Assembly (NCBI GenBank): GCA_947462945.1 | Contig: CANHTE010000042.1 | Location: 1-8,258 of the forward strand | DNA: 8,258 nucleotides | Direction of reading: 5' to 3' | From: Acetobacteraceae bacterium | GTDB lineage: Bacteria > Pseudomonadota > Alphaproteobacteria > Acetobacterales > Acetobacteraceae | Shown: positions 1-6,484 of the stretch, piece by piece | Numbering within the stretch: position 1 is the stretch's first letter | Layout: each line of letters begins with the position of its first letter | Position numbers and translations under genes: made by a program | Notes under the pieces: model-generated | What the model was told of the DNA's origin: nothing | What the model saw: only the letters and a program-made list of their open reading frames with translations | Databases searched by the model: none

Positions 1-1
1 C

Positions 2-409
2 CTCGCCCAGAAGCTGACCGGGCAGGAGGGGCTGCTGCCCGGCGCGCGTCTGGCCATCCTCGGCGGGCCGGGCGGCCCCGAGCGCGAGATGGCCACCCCC
101 GTGCTGGCCGCCCTGCCCGAGGCGCTGGACCTGGTGGGCCAGCTTTCGCTGCCCGAAGTGGCGGCCGTGCTGTCCCGTGCCGCGCTGTTCATCGGCAATG
201 ATTCGGGACTGATGCATATTTCGGCGGCGACGGGCGCGCCGACCATCGGCCTGTTCGGCCCCACACCGGCGAGCGAATACGCGCCCATCGGCACCCGCGC
301 CCAGGCCGTCCTGGCGAAGGGGCCGCCGGCCCATACGCCCATGCAACGCCTCACCGTGGACGCCGTGGTTGAGGCCGCCGGGCGCGTCCTGGCCCCGCTG
401 CCGGCATGA
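2..409 (+). CDS. Glycosyltransferase family 9 (heptosyltransferase-like), C-terminal part
   Basis: The 5' end lies outside the window; the frame is open from base 2 and leaves 135 residues before the TGA. Visible are a glycine-rich strand-loop (AILGGPGGPE), a segment like GT9 enzymes (LVGQLSLPEVAAVLSRA), and the hallmark nucleotide-sugar-binding stretch FIGNDSGLMHISAATGAPTI followed by GLFGPT. In this family the DSGxMH motif sits in the C-terminal Rossmann domain and binds the ADP part of ADP-heptose. The known role of such enzymes is transfer of heptose to lipid A-Kdo or to inner-core heptose at the cytoplasmic face of the inner membrane. The exact acceptor cannot be told from this fragment. 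It shares an ATGA stop/start overlap with the next gene, so the two are probably translated together. The family call is firm; heptose as donor is inferred. Confidence 0.9.
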   Translation, partial: LAQKLTGQEGLLPGARLAILGGPGGPEREMATPVLAALPEALDLVGQLSLPEVAAVLSRAALFIGNDSGLMHISAATGAPTIGLFGPTPASEYAPIGTRAQAVLAKGPPAHTPMQRLTVDAVVEAAGRVLAPLPA

Positions 410-1170
410 GGCTCTCGGCCCTCATCGTGGCGCGCAACGAGGCGGCGCGGCTGCCTGCCTGCCTGGCTGCCCTGGGCTTCGCGGATGAGATCGTCATTGT
501 GCTGGACCGCAGCACGGATGCCAGCGCTGAAATCGCGCGTGCAGCCGGCACCCTTGTGCTGGAGGGCGCCTGGGCGCTGGAAGGCGAGCGCCGCAATGCC
601 GGCATCGCCGCCTGCACGGGGGATTGGGTGCTGGAGGTGGATGCGGATGAGCGCGTTCCCCCCGAGCTCGGCACCGAGATCCGCGCCCTGATCGCGCGCA
701 GCGGCGCGGGTTTCCACCGCGTGCGGATCGATAACTATGTGGGGGAGCGGCTGATCCTGCATGGCTGGGGCGGCAGCTTCGGTACGACCCTGAAGCCCAT
801 CCTGTTTCGCCGTGGCGCCAAGCATTGGCGCGCGCAGCGCGTGCATCCCGGCCTTGACTGGACCGGAAGCGAGGGTGAGCGCCTGACGGCGCACGGCATC
901 CGCCATGAGGTGGATCGCGATATCTCGGACATGCTGCGCCGGCTGGATCGGTACAGCAGTGCCAAGGCGGCGGATTTGCTGGCGCAGGGCGATATCGGCA
1001 CGCTGGGCAATAATCTCCGGCGCTTCGTCTCGCGCACGTTCAAATGCTACGTCGCGCGCAAGGGCTACAAGGAGGGCGGCTGGGGACTTCTCATCGCGCT
1101 TTGCGCCGGGCTGTTCCCGCTGCTGTCCCACTTGAAGGCCCGCCTGGAGCCGGAGCGGCACCGGCCTTGA
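406..1170 (+). CDS. Glycosyltransferase family 2, WaaE/KdtX-like LPS core transferase
   Basis: A 254-residue GT-A fold enzyme. The N-terminus has the family 2 opening (SALIVARNEAARLPACL, residues 4-20), then the donor-binding loop LDRSTDAS (33-40) and the metal-binding motif DADER (79-83), preceded by TGDWVLEV. This layout, a single GT-A domain of about 250 residues, matches the WaaE/KdtX group, which add glucose to heptose in the lipopolysaccharide inner core. The C-terminal segment (FKCYVARKGYKEGGWGLLIA and a hydrophobic stretch) resembles the membrane-associated tail of that group. The ATG at 406 overlaps the preceding stop as ATGA. There is no good Shine-Dalgarno, so translation probably depends on coupling. 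It lies between a GT9 and two GT4 genes, which supports a role in core or glycan extension. The sugar and linkage are not shown by the sequence. Confidence 0.9.
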   Translation: MRLSALIVARNEAARLPACLAALGFADEIVIVLDRSTDASAEIARAAGTLVLEGAWALEGERRNAGIAACTGDWVLEVDADERVPPELGTEIRALIARSGAGFHRVRIDNYVGERLILHGWGGSFGTTLKPILFRRGAKHWRAQRVHPGLDWTGSEGERLTAHGIRHEVDRDISDMLRRLDRYSSAKAADLLAQGDIGTLGNNLRRFVSRTFKCYVARKGYKEGGWGLLIALCAGLFPLLSHLKARLEPERHRP

Positions 1171-2141
1171 GGATCGTGCTTGCCAATGAAGGCCCGCGCA
1201 TCGAGGCTGGTGTCATTGGCCAGCGCCCGCTGGGCGGCGTGGAGACCGCCGTGGCGCTGCTCGCGCAGGCCTTCCAGCGGCGCGGGCATGAGGTGATCCT
1301 GCATTTCGAGGGCGAGCGCGCGACCCTGCCCGCGACGGCCGCTCTGGTGATCGCCACCCGTGTGCCGCGCCTCTTTGGCGAATTGCCGCGTGGGCGGCGG
1401 GTGCTGTGGCTGCACAACCCGGCCCGTTATCTGCGCAAGCCGCGCCATGCCTGGCCGCTGCTGCGCGCCCGCCCGGCACTGGTGACGCTGGGCCATTTCC
1501 ACGCCTCCAGCCTGCCACGTTGGCTGCCGGGGCTGCGTGCGGAAATCCCGCTGGCGGTGGCGCCGCCCTTTGACGCCTCGCCGCCCGAGCGCATGGCCCC
1601 GGCGCCGGTCGCGGTCTTTACCTCCAACCCGCTGCGGGGCCTGGATGAACTGGCACGGCTTTGGCCGCATATCGGCTGCGGCGAATTGCACGCCTATTCG
1701 GGCGCGGCGACCTATGGGGGTGATCCACGCCTGGCCCAGCGCGCGGCACCCATTCTGGCACAGGCCGAAGCCGTGCCGGGCGTGCGGCTTTTCGCGCCCC
1801 TGCCGCGCCCGGAATTGCAGGCACGGCTGATCCAGGCGCGTTGCATGCTCTATTTGGGTGACCCGGGCGAGACCTTCTGCCTCGCGGTGGCCGAGGCGCA
1901 GGCAGCCGGCCTGCCCTGCGTGGTGATGGACCGCGGCGCCGTCGCCGAACGCATTGAGGATGGGCTGACCGGCGTGGTGGCGCGCAACGAGGCAGGCTTC
2001 ATCGCCGCCGCACAGGCGCTGCTGCGTGATGACGCGCTTTGGCTGCGGATGCATCGCGCGGCGCTGGCGCGGGGCCCAGGGCCCAACTGGAATGATGTGG
2101 CCCAATCCTTCGAGACACTTGCCCTCGGGTCGCCAAGTTGA
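1167..2141 (+). CDS. Glycosyltransferase family 4 (GT-B fold), first of two
   Basis: I choose the TTG at 1167, giving 324 residues, because it overlaps the previous stop (TTGA) and keeps the first Rossmann strand RIVLANEG. A longer open frame upstream lies inside the preceding gene, and the GTG at 1176 would cut that strand. The N-terminal domain carries the acceptor-side motif PLGGVETAV, as in many GT4 enzymes, and a LWLHNP segment. The C-terminal domain has the retaining GT-B signature E-x7-E (E235 and E243, in GETFCLAVAE), followed by AQAAGLPCVV and a run ending DGLTGVV. These glutamates contact the donor nucleotide-sugar in known family members. A GGAGC about 11 bases upstream could serve as a weak ribosome site. 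The operon position suggests transfer of a hexose onto a growing lipopolysaccharide core or surface glycan; donor and acceptor are unknown. Confidence 0.88.
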   Translation: MRIVLANEGPRIEAGVIGQRPLGGVETAVALLAQAFQRRGHEVILHFEGERATLPATAALVIATRVPRLFGELPRGRRVLWLHNPARYLRKPRHAWPLLRARPALVTLGHFHASSLPRWLPGLRAEIPLAVAPPFDASPPERMAPAPVAVFTSNPLRGLDELARLWPHIGCGELHAYSGAATYGGDPRLAQRAAPILAQAEAVPGVRLFAPLPRPELQARLIQARCMLYLGDPGETFCLAVAEAQAAGLPCVVMDRGAVAERIEDGLTGVVARNEAGFIAAAQALLRDDALWLRMHRAALARGPGPNWNDVAQSFETLALGSPS

Positions 2142-3142
2142 TCCGCCTGGCCAATATCATGGCCGGCGCGCCGCAGGGTGGGGCCGAAGCCTTTTATGAA
2201 CGCCTCACCCTCGCGCTGCATGATGCAGGTGAGGCGGTTCTGCCGGTGATCCGCCGTGATCCCGCGCGCGCCGCGCGGCTGGCCGCCGTATCGCCCGTGC
2301 AGCTGCGCTTTGGCGGCGCACTCGACATCCTGACGCCCATGCGGCTGGGCCGAATTCTCCATGACTGGCGGCCCCGCGTGGCCATGGCCTGGATGAATCG
2401 CGCCACGGGCATGACGCCGCGCGGTGACTGGACGCTGGTGGGGCGGCTGGGCGGCTATTACGACCTGAAATACTACCGCCATTGCGACCATCTGGTGGGC
2501 AATACCCGGGATTTGCGGCGCTGGATCATCGCCCAGGGCTGGCCTGAAGCCCGCGTGCATTACCTGCCCAATTTCGTTACGGATTTTACCGGCACCCCGG
2601 CGGCGCCGCCGGGCGGTGCCGGGCAGCTTCTGGCCATGGGCCGCCTGCACCAGAACAAGGGCTTTGACACGTTGATCCGCGCCCTTTCCCTGGCGCCCGG
2701 GGTGCGGCTTCGCATCGCCGGCGAAGGCCCGGAGCGCGGCGCGCTGGAGGCGCTGGCCCGCGAATGCGGCGTGGCGGACAGGCTGGAACTGCTGGGCTGG
2801 CGCATGGATACCGGTGCGCTGCTGGCCGAGTGTGACCTTTTCCTCTGCCCCTCCCGGCATGAGCCTTTGGGCAATGTGGTGCTGGAAGCGTGGTCCGCCG
2901 CGCGCCCTGTCATCGCGGCCAGCGCCCAGGGGCCCTCCGAGTTGATCGAGGCTGAGCAGACCGGCATTCTGGTGCCGGTGGATGCGCCCGAGCCGATGGC
3001 CGAAGCCATCCGCGCCCTGCTCGCCGAGCCCGCGCGCGCTGCCCGCCTGGCCGCCGCCGGCCGCGCCCGGTTTGAGGCGCATTTCGCCGAGGCGCCGGTC
3101 CTCGCGCAATGGCGCGAATTCCTGCACAAGGTGCAGCGATGA
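2138..3142 (+). CDS. Glycosyltransferase family 4 (GT-B fold), second of two
   Basis: A 334-residue GT-B enzyme starting at a TTG that overlaps the preceding TGA (TTGA). No Shine-Dalgarno is visible, so coupling to the upstream gene is likely. The N-terminal domain begins IRLANIMAGAPQGGAEAFYERL, with the GGAE loop typical of the family. A proline/glycine/alanine-rich linker at about residues 152-163 joins the domains. The C-terminal domain has MGRLHQNKGFDTLIRAL, then RIAGEGPERGALE, then CDLFLCPSRHEPLGNVVLEAW, which holds the E-x7-E pair E242 and E250. It ends with SELIEAEQTGILVP, the usual ribose/phosphate-side motif. It resembles lipopolysaccharide core GT4 enzymes more than sucrose or trehalose enzymes. 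It need not be a duplicate of its neighbour, since similarity is mainly in the family motifs. Specific sugar unknown. Confidence 0.9.
   Translation: MIRLANIMAGAPQGGAEAFYERLTLALHDAGEAVLPVIRRDPARAARLAAVSPVQLRFGGALDILTPMRLGRILHDWRPRVAMAWMNRATGMTPRGDWTLVGRLGGYYDLKYYRHCDHLVGNTRDLRRWIIAQGWPEARVHYLPNFVTDFTGTPAAPPGGAGQLLAMGRLHQNKGFDTLIRALSLAPGVRLRIAGEGPERGALEALARECGVADRLELLGWRMDTGALLAECDLFLCPSRHEPLGNVVLEAWSAARPVIAASAQGPSELIEAEQTGILVPVDAPEPMAEAIRALLAEPARAARLAAAGRARFEAHFAEAPVLAQWREFLHKVQR
2591..2620 (+). repeat. Near-perfect GC palindrome in the linker of the second GT4 gene
   Basis: A 16-base perfect palindrome (2597-2612, CCGGCGGCGCCGCCGG) is flanked by GGCACC on the left (2591-2596) and GGTGCC on the right (2615-2620), offset by two bases. 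It encodes the Pro/Ala/Gly-rich linker between the two Rossmann domains. In GC-rich DNA such runs can arise by chance from Ala, Gly and Pro codons, so function is not claimed. It could form a strong mRNA hairpin that slows translation between domains. Confidence 0.5.
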
Positions 3143-3146
3143 GGAA
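3141..3146 (+). promoter_or_regulatory. Ribosome binding site of the asparagine-synthase-like gene
   Basis: GAGGAA lies 7 bases before the ATG at 3154 and overlaps the stop of the preceding glycosyltransferase. It is the only strong Shine-Dalgarno in the glycan operon, where the other internal genes rely on stop/start overlap, and it fixes the start so that Cys follows Met directly. Confidence 0.8.
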
Positions 3147-3153
3147 CCGATAG

Positions 3154-4905
3154 ATGTGCGGCTTGGCCGGCCTCGCTTTGCGCCCTGGCGCCACGCCGCC
3201 CGAGGGCGCGCTGGATGCCATGGTTGCGGCCCTGGCGCATCGCGGCCCGGATGGCTCGGGCCAGCATGTGGCGGGCGGCGTGGCGCTGGCCCATACGCGG
3301 CTCTCCATCATTGACCTGGTGACCGGCGATCAGCCGCTTTTTGCGGGTGGCGCGGCGCTGGTGGCCAATGGCGAGATTTACAATTATCGCGAACTGCGTG
3401 AGCAGAATCAGCTGCTCTGCACCACGCAATCCGATTGTGAGCCACCTTTGCACCTGTATCGGCGCGATGGGCTCGGCTTCGTGGATGCGCTGCGGGGCAT
3501 GTATGCCATTGCCCTGCATGACCGCCCGGCGCGGCGCCTGGTGCTGGCGCGTGATCCTTTCGGCATCAAGCCGCTCTACATCGCCGAATCCGAACGCGGC
3601 ATCGCCTTCGCCTCTGAGCCGCAGGCGCTGATCGCCGGCGGCTTCGTGGCGCCGCGCATCCGGCCCGAGGCGCGGGATGAGTTGTTGCAACTGCAATTCA
3701 CCACCGGCGCCGAGACCATCTTCCAGGGCATTCGCCGCCTGCTGCCGGGCGAGAGCATCACCATCGCCGATGGCAAGATCGTCGAGCGGCATCGCCGCAT
3801 GGCCCTGCCCGAGGGGCCGCCCGAGAGCATCACCGAGGAAGCCGCCCTCACGCGCCTCGATGTCGCCTTGGAGGAGAGCGTCAGCCTGCACCAGCGCAGT
3901 GACGTGCCCTATGGCCTGTTCCTCTCCGGCGGCACGGATTCGGCCGCCATCCTCGCCATGATGGCGCGGCTGAACGCGAAGCCGGTGAAGGCCTTCACCG
4001 CGGGCTTTGACGTGAAGGGCGCCGCCGATGAGCGCGCCGCCGCCCGCCGCGCCGCCGAAGCGGCGGGCGCCGAGCATGTGGAATTGCTGGTGAATGAGGC
4101 GATGGTCTGGCGCCATCTGCCCGAGATCGTCGCCTGCATGGATGATCCCGCCGCCGATTACGCCATCATCCCCACCTGGTTCCTGGCCCGCCGCGCGGCC
4201 GAGGAGGTGAAGGTCGTGCTCTCAGGCGAGGGGGGCGATGAAATCTTTGGCGGCTATGGGCGCTATCGGTCTGCCATGCGGCCCTGGTGGCGCTGGGGCC
4301 GCGCCATGCGCGCGCGCGGCACCTTCGACCGGCTGGATGTGCTGCGCGGTGATCCGCGCTTCTGGCGCGACGGGATCGCGGCGGCCGAGAGTGACGCCGC
4401 GCGTGGCGGGCGCACCCGCCTGCAGGCGGCGCAGGCGTTGGATGTGGCGGATTGGCTGCCCAATGACCTGCTGACCAAGCTGGATCGCTGCCTGATGGCG
4501 CATGCGGTGGAGGGCCGCACCCCCTTTCTCGATTCCGGTGTCACGGCGGCCGCGTTTCGCCTTCCTGACGCGCTGAAGGTGCGGGACAACCAGGGCAAGT
4601 ATCTGCTGCGCGAATGGCTCTCCCGCCATTTCCCGGCCAGCGAGCCCTTCCGCCCCAAGCAGGGCTTCACCGTGCCCATCGGCGCCTGGATCGAGCGCAA
4701 GGCGGATGTGCTGGGGCCGCTGGTGGCGCGGCAGGCCGGGGTTGCTGAAATCTGCAAGCCAGGCCGTGTGGAGCAGATCTTTCGGCATGCGGGTGAGAAG
4801 AAGCCCGGCGCCGCCGCGTGGCATCTGCTGTTCTACGCGCTGTGGCATCGCCGCCATATCGAGGGTGTGGCGGCGGAGGGGGATGTCTTCAGCTATTTGG
4901 GCTGA
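3154..4905 (+). CDS. asnB: Asparagine synthase (glutamine-hydrolysing)-like amidotransferase
   Basis: A 583-residue two-domain enzyme. The N-terminal class II glutaminase domain opens MCGLAG, so Cys2 becomes the N-terminal nucleophile after Met removal. It has AHRGPDG (28-34), TRLSI (48-52), NGEIYNY (72-78) and a later SDCE, all matching the glutamine-binding pocket of AsnB. The C-terminal ATP-pyrophosphatase domain has the P-loop SGGTDS (258-263), SGEGGDEIFGGY (357-368), GRTPFLD, and near the end KYLLREW and FRPKQGFTVPIGAW. Known members use glutamine and ATP to make asparagine from aspartate. Relatives in surface-polysaccharide clusters, such as WbpS of Pseudomonas aeruginosa, instead amidate uronic acids. 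The place directly after four glycosyltransferases suggests the second role is possible, but specificity cannot be read here. The loop between NGEIYNY and SDCE seems a few residues short compared with E. coli AsnB. All catalytic motifs I looked for are intact. Confidence 0.93.
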   Translation: MCGLAGLALRPGATPPEGALDAMVAALAHRGPDGSGQHVAGGVALAHTRLSIIDLVTGDQPLFAGGAALVANGEIYNYRELREQNQLLCTTQSDCEPPLHLYRRDGLGFVDALRGMYAIALHDRPARRLVLARDPFGIKPLYIAESERGIAFASEPQALIAGGFVAPRIRPEARDELLQLQFTTGAETIFQGIRRLLPGESITIADGKIVERHRRMALPEGPPESITEEAALTRLDVALEESVSLHQRSDVPYGLFLSGGTDSAAILAMMARLNAKPVKAFTAGFDVKGAADERAAARRAAEAAGAEHVELLVNEAMVWRHLPEIVACMDDPAADYAIIPTWFLARRAAEEVKVVLSGEGGDEIFGGYGRYRSAMRPWWRWGRAMRARGTFDRLDVLRGDPRFWRDGIAAAESDAARGGRTRLQAAQALDVADWLPNDLLTKLDRCLMAHAVEGRTPFLDSGVTAAAFRLPDALKVRDNQGKYLLREWLSRHFPASEPFRPKQGFTVPIGAWIERKADVLGPLVARQAGVAEICKPGRVEQIFRHAGEKKPGAAAWHLLFYALWHRRHIEGVAAEGDVFSYLG

Positions 4906-4928
4906 GGGCAAATGGCCGCCGAGAGCCC

Positions 4929-5729
4929 TTACTCTCCGATGTTCAGCAGCGCGCCGCGCACACGCGCGGACTGGAATTGCCGCATGAACAACCACCCCAT
5001 CGCCGCAATCCAGGCCGCATTCAGCGCATAGGCCGCCGCCAGATGCCCCCAGGCGACCCGGCCTTCCATCAAGGCCGCGCGCATCCCCTCAAAGACATGC
5101 GCCGCCGGCAGCGCCAGTGCCACGGGTTGCAGCCAACCAGGCAGCACGCTGACCGGATAGAACACCGCGGCAAAGGGCGCGATGCCGAACAGAACGGACC
5201 AGGCGAGGCTCTCCGCGCCTGCGCCATAGCGCAGGATGAGCGAGGTGCAGCCCAGCGCCACCGCCCAGCCCATCAGGATCAGGGCGGCGAAGAAGAACAC
5301 CATCGCCGGGCCCATGTCGAAGACGTTGAAGGCATAGAGCAGCCAGGCCAGCAGGATGGCCGGCACCACGCCCACGACGGTGCGCAGCACGGACATCACC
5401 ATCAGCCCCGCCACCAACTCGCCCGGACGCAAGGGCGAGACGAAGATATGGCCAAGGTTGCGGGACCAGATCTCCTCCAGGAAGGAGATGGAAAAGCCCA
5501 TCTGGCTGCGCAAAGCGGCTTCCCACAGCAGCACCCCGCCCAGCAGGACGCCGGCCGCGGCACTGGCGACATTGTTCTGCAACCCCGCCAGATAGGCCGT
5601 CATGAAGCCCCAGACGATCATCTGCAAAATGGGCCAGTACATCAGCTCGATCAAACGCGGCGGGGAGCGGCGGTACAACGCCAAATGCCGGTAAACCAGC
5701 CCCCAGACCCGCTGGAGGGAGGGCGTCAT
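4929..5729 (-). CDS. ABC-2 type transporter permease
   Basis: A 266-residue membrane protein read leftwards from the ATG at 5729. About six hydrophobic segments can be seen, near residues 29-50, 57-73, 105-132, 141-166, 175-197 and 228-249. Between the second and third lies an amphipathic stretch (EEIWSRNLGHIFVSPLRPGE) that fits the cytoplasmic coupling region of ABC-2 permeases. Late in the protein, LPAAHVFEGMRAAL matches the conserved proline...EGhR element before the last helix. Size and layout match the COG0842-type exporter permeases for drugs, lipids or polysaccharides. Its start overlaps the stop of the ATPase gene (ATGA on the minus strand), so the two form one transporter. It converges on the glycan operon with 23 bases between and no clear terminator there. 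Substrate unknown; export of a glycan or lipid is only suggested by location. Confidence 0.9.
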   Translation of the reverse strand: MTPSLQRVWGLVYRHLALYRRSPPRLIELMYWPILQMIVWGFMTAYLAGLQNNVASAAAGVLLGGVLLWEAALRSQMGFSISFLEEIWSRNLGHIFVSPLRPGELVAGLMVMSVLRTVVGVVPAILLAWLLYAFNVFDMGPAMVFFFAALILMGWAVALGCTSLILRYGAGAESLAWSVLFGIAPFAAVFYPVSVLPGWLQPVALALPAAHVFEGMRAALMEGRVAWGHLAAAYALNAAWIAAMGWLFMRQFQSARVRGALLNIGE

Positions 5730-6484
5730 GGCGTTGCCTCCGCCCGGGTGCCGCGCGCGATGTCCAGAAACACCTGCTCGAGGTCATCCCGCCCGAAGCG
5801 CGCGATCAGCTCTCCGGGGCTGCCCTCATCCACCACCTGGCCGCGCTTGAGCATCAGCACATGGCCGCACAGACGCTCCACCTCGGCCATGTTGTGGCTG
5901 GCGAGCAGGATGGCGCAGCCGGTGGCCTCCCGGTAGCGCTCGATGCTGCTGCGGACCCAGTCTCCGGTATCGGGGTCCAGGCTGGCGGTGGGTTCATCCA
6001 GCAGCAGCAATTCGGGCGTGTTGATCAGCGCCTTGGCCAGCGCCACGCGCGTCTTTTGCCCGGCAGACAGCTCACCCGCGGGGCGGTCCAGGAAGTCGGT
6101 CAGTTGCAGCTCCTCGGCCAATTGCGCGATGCGCCGCTTCAGGCCTGCGACATTGTAGAGGTGGCCATAGACCGTCAGGTTCTCCCGCACCGAAATGCGG
6201 TGCGGGAGCGAGATATAGGGCGAGGAAAAATTCATCCTCGCCAGCGCCGCGAAGCGGTCCGTCGCCATGTCATGGCCCAATGCCGTGATCCGCCCCGATG
6301 TCGGTACCAGGAGGCCGAGCAGCATGGCGATGGTGGTCGTCTTGCCTGCGCCATTGCCCCCCAGCAGCCCGATGGTGGCCCCGCGCGCCATGGTGAAGTT
6401 CAGCCCGTCCACCGCCTTCGGGCGGTCTGGGGCGTAGGATTTGACGAGGTTCTCGACGATGAGGGCTTGGGTCACTTGTGGCAT
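5726..6484 (-). CDS. ABC transporter ATP-binding protein (ABC-2 exporter type)
   Basis: A 252-residue nucleotide-binding subunit. The open frame extends upstream to 6715, but that extension is low-complexity and unlike the family. I start at the ATG at 6484 (MPQVTQALIVENLVKSY), where homology to ABC ATPases begins; no Shine-Dalgarno is visible there. Motifs are Walker A GGNGAGKT (42-49), the signature LSAGQ (139-143) in place of LSGGQ, Walker B LLLLDEPT (159-166), the D-loop SLDP, and the switch histidine in ASHNM (H197). The C-terminus ends with DDLEQVFLDIARG, typical of NatA/DrrA-like exporters. It lacks the extra C-terminal glycan-binding domain of Wzt O-antigen ATPases. The Q-loop region, about residues 84-95 (MNFSSPYISLPH), has no glutamine, which is unusual for the superfamily, though I recall similar NFSSPY sequences in related proteins. 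It pairs with the overlapping permease and powers export from the cytoplasmic side. Confidence 0.92.
   Translation of the reverse strand: MPQVTQALIVENLVKSYAPDRPKAVDGLNFTMARGATIGLLGGNGAGKTTTIAMLLGLLVPTSGRITALGHDMATDRFAALARMNFSSPYISLPHRISVRENLTVYGHLYNVAGLKRRIAQLAEELQLTDFLDRPAGELSAGQKTRVALAKALINTPELLLLDEPTASLDPDTGDWVRSSIERYREATGCAILLASHNMAEVERLCGHVLMLKRGQVVDEGSPGELIARFGRDDLEQVFLDIARGTRAEATP
5737..5741 (-). promoter_or_regulatory. Ribosome binding site of the ABC-2 permease
   Basis: On the minus strand a perfect GGAGG ends 7 bases before the permease ATG, within the last codons of the ATPase gene. It supports the start at 5729 and independent initiation in addition to coupling. Confidence 0.75.
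6182..6208 (-). repeat. Perfect 11-base inverted repeat inside the ABC ATPase gene
   Basis: CTCCCGCACCG (6182-6192) and CGGTGCGGGAG (6198-6208) are exact reverse complements separated by five bases. On the minus strand it encodes LPHRISVRE just after the Q-loop region. No T-run follows on either strand, so it is not an intrinsic terminator. It would form a very stable mRNA hairpin. Whether it is selected or a by-product of the conserved protein motif and GC-rich codons is unknown. Confidence 0.6.

Noticed and set aside
1044..1166. Upstream start for the first GT4 gene
   Set aside because: The extra 41 codons lie wholly inside the preceding GT2 gene, and the Rossmann fold starts at the TTG overlap.
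1850..4116. Long minus-strand open frames opposite the glycosyltransferase and asparagine-synthase genes
   Set aside because: They are antisense to genes with clear catalytic motifs, have low-complexity Arg/Gly/Ala/His-rich translations and no family resemblance, as expected of shadow frames in GC-rich DNA.
4899..4936. Possible bidirectional terminator between the convergent units
   Set aside because: Only weak five-base stems (GGGCT/AGCCC or GAGAG/CTCTC) without a T-run are visible.
4818..5936. Plus-strand 372-codon frame across the ABC permease
   Set aside because: The translation is rich in Gln, His and Arg with no domain, and the opposite strand encodes a convincing permease with overlapping ATPase.
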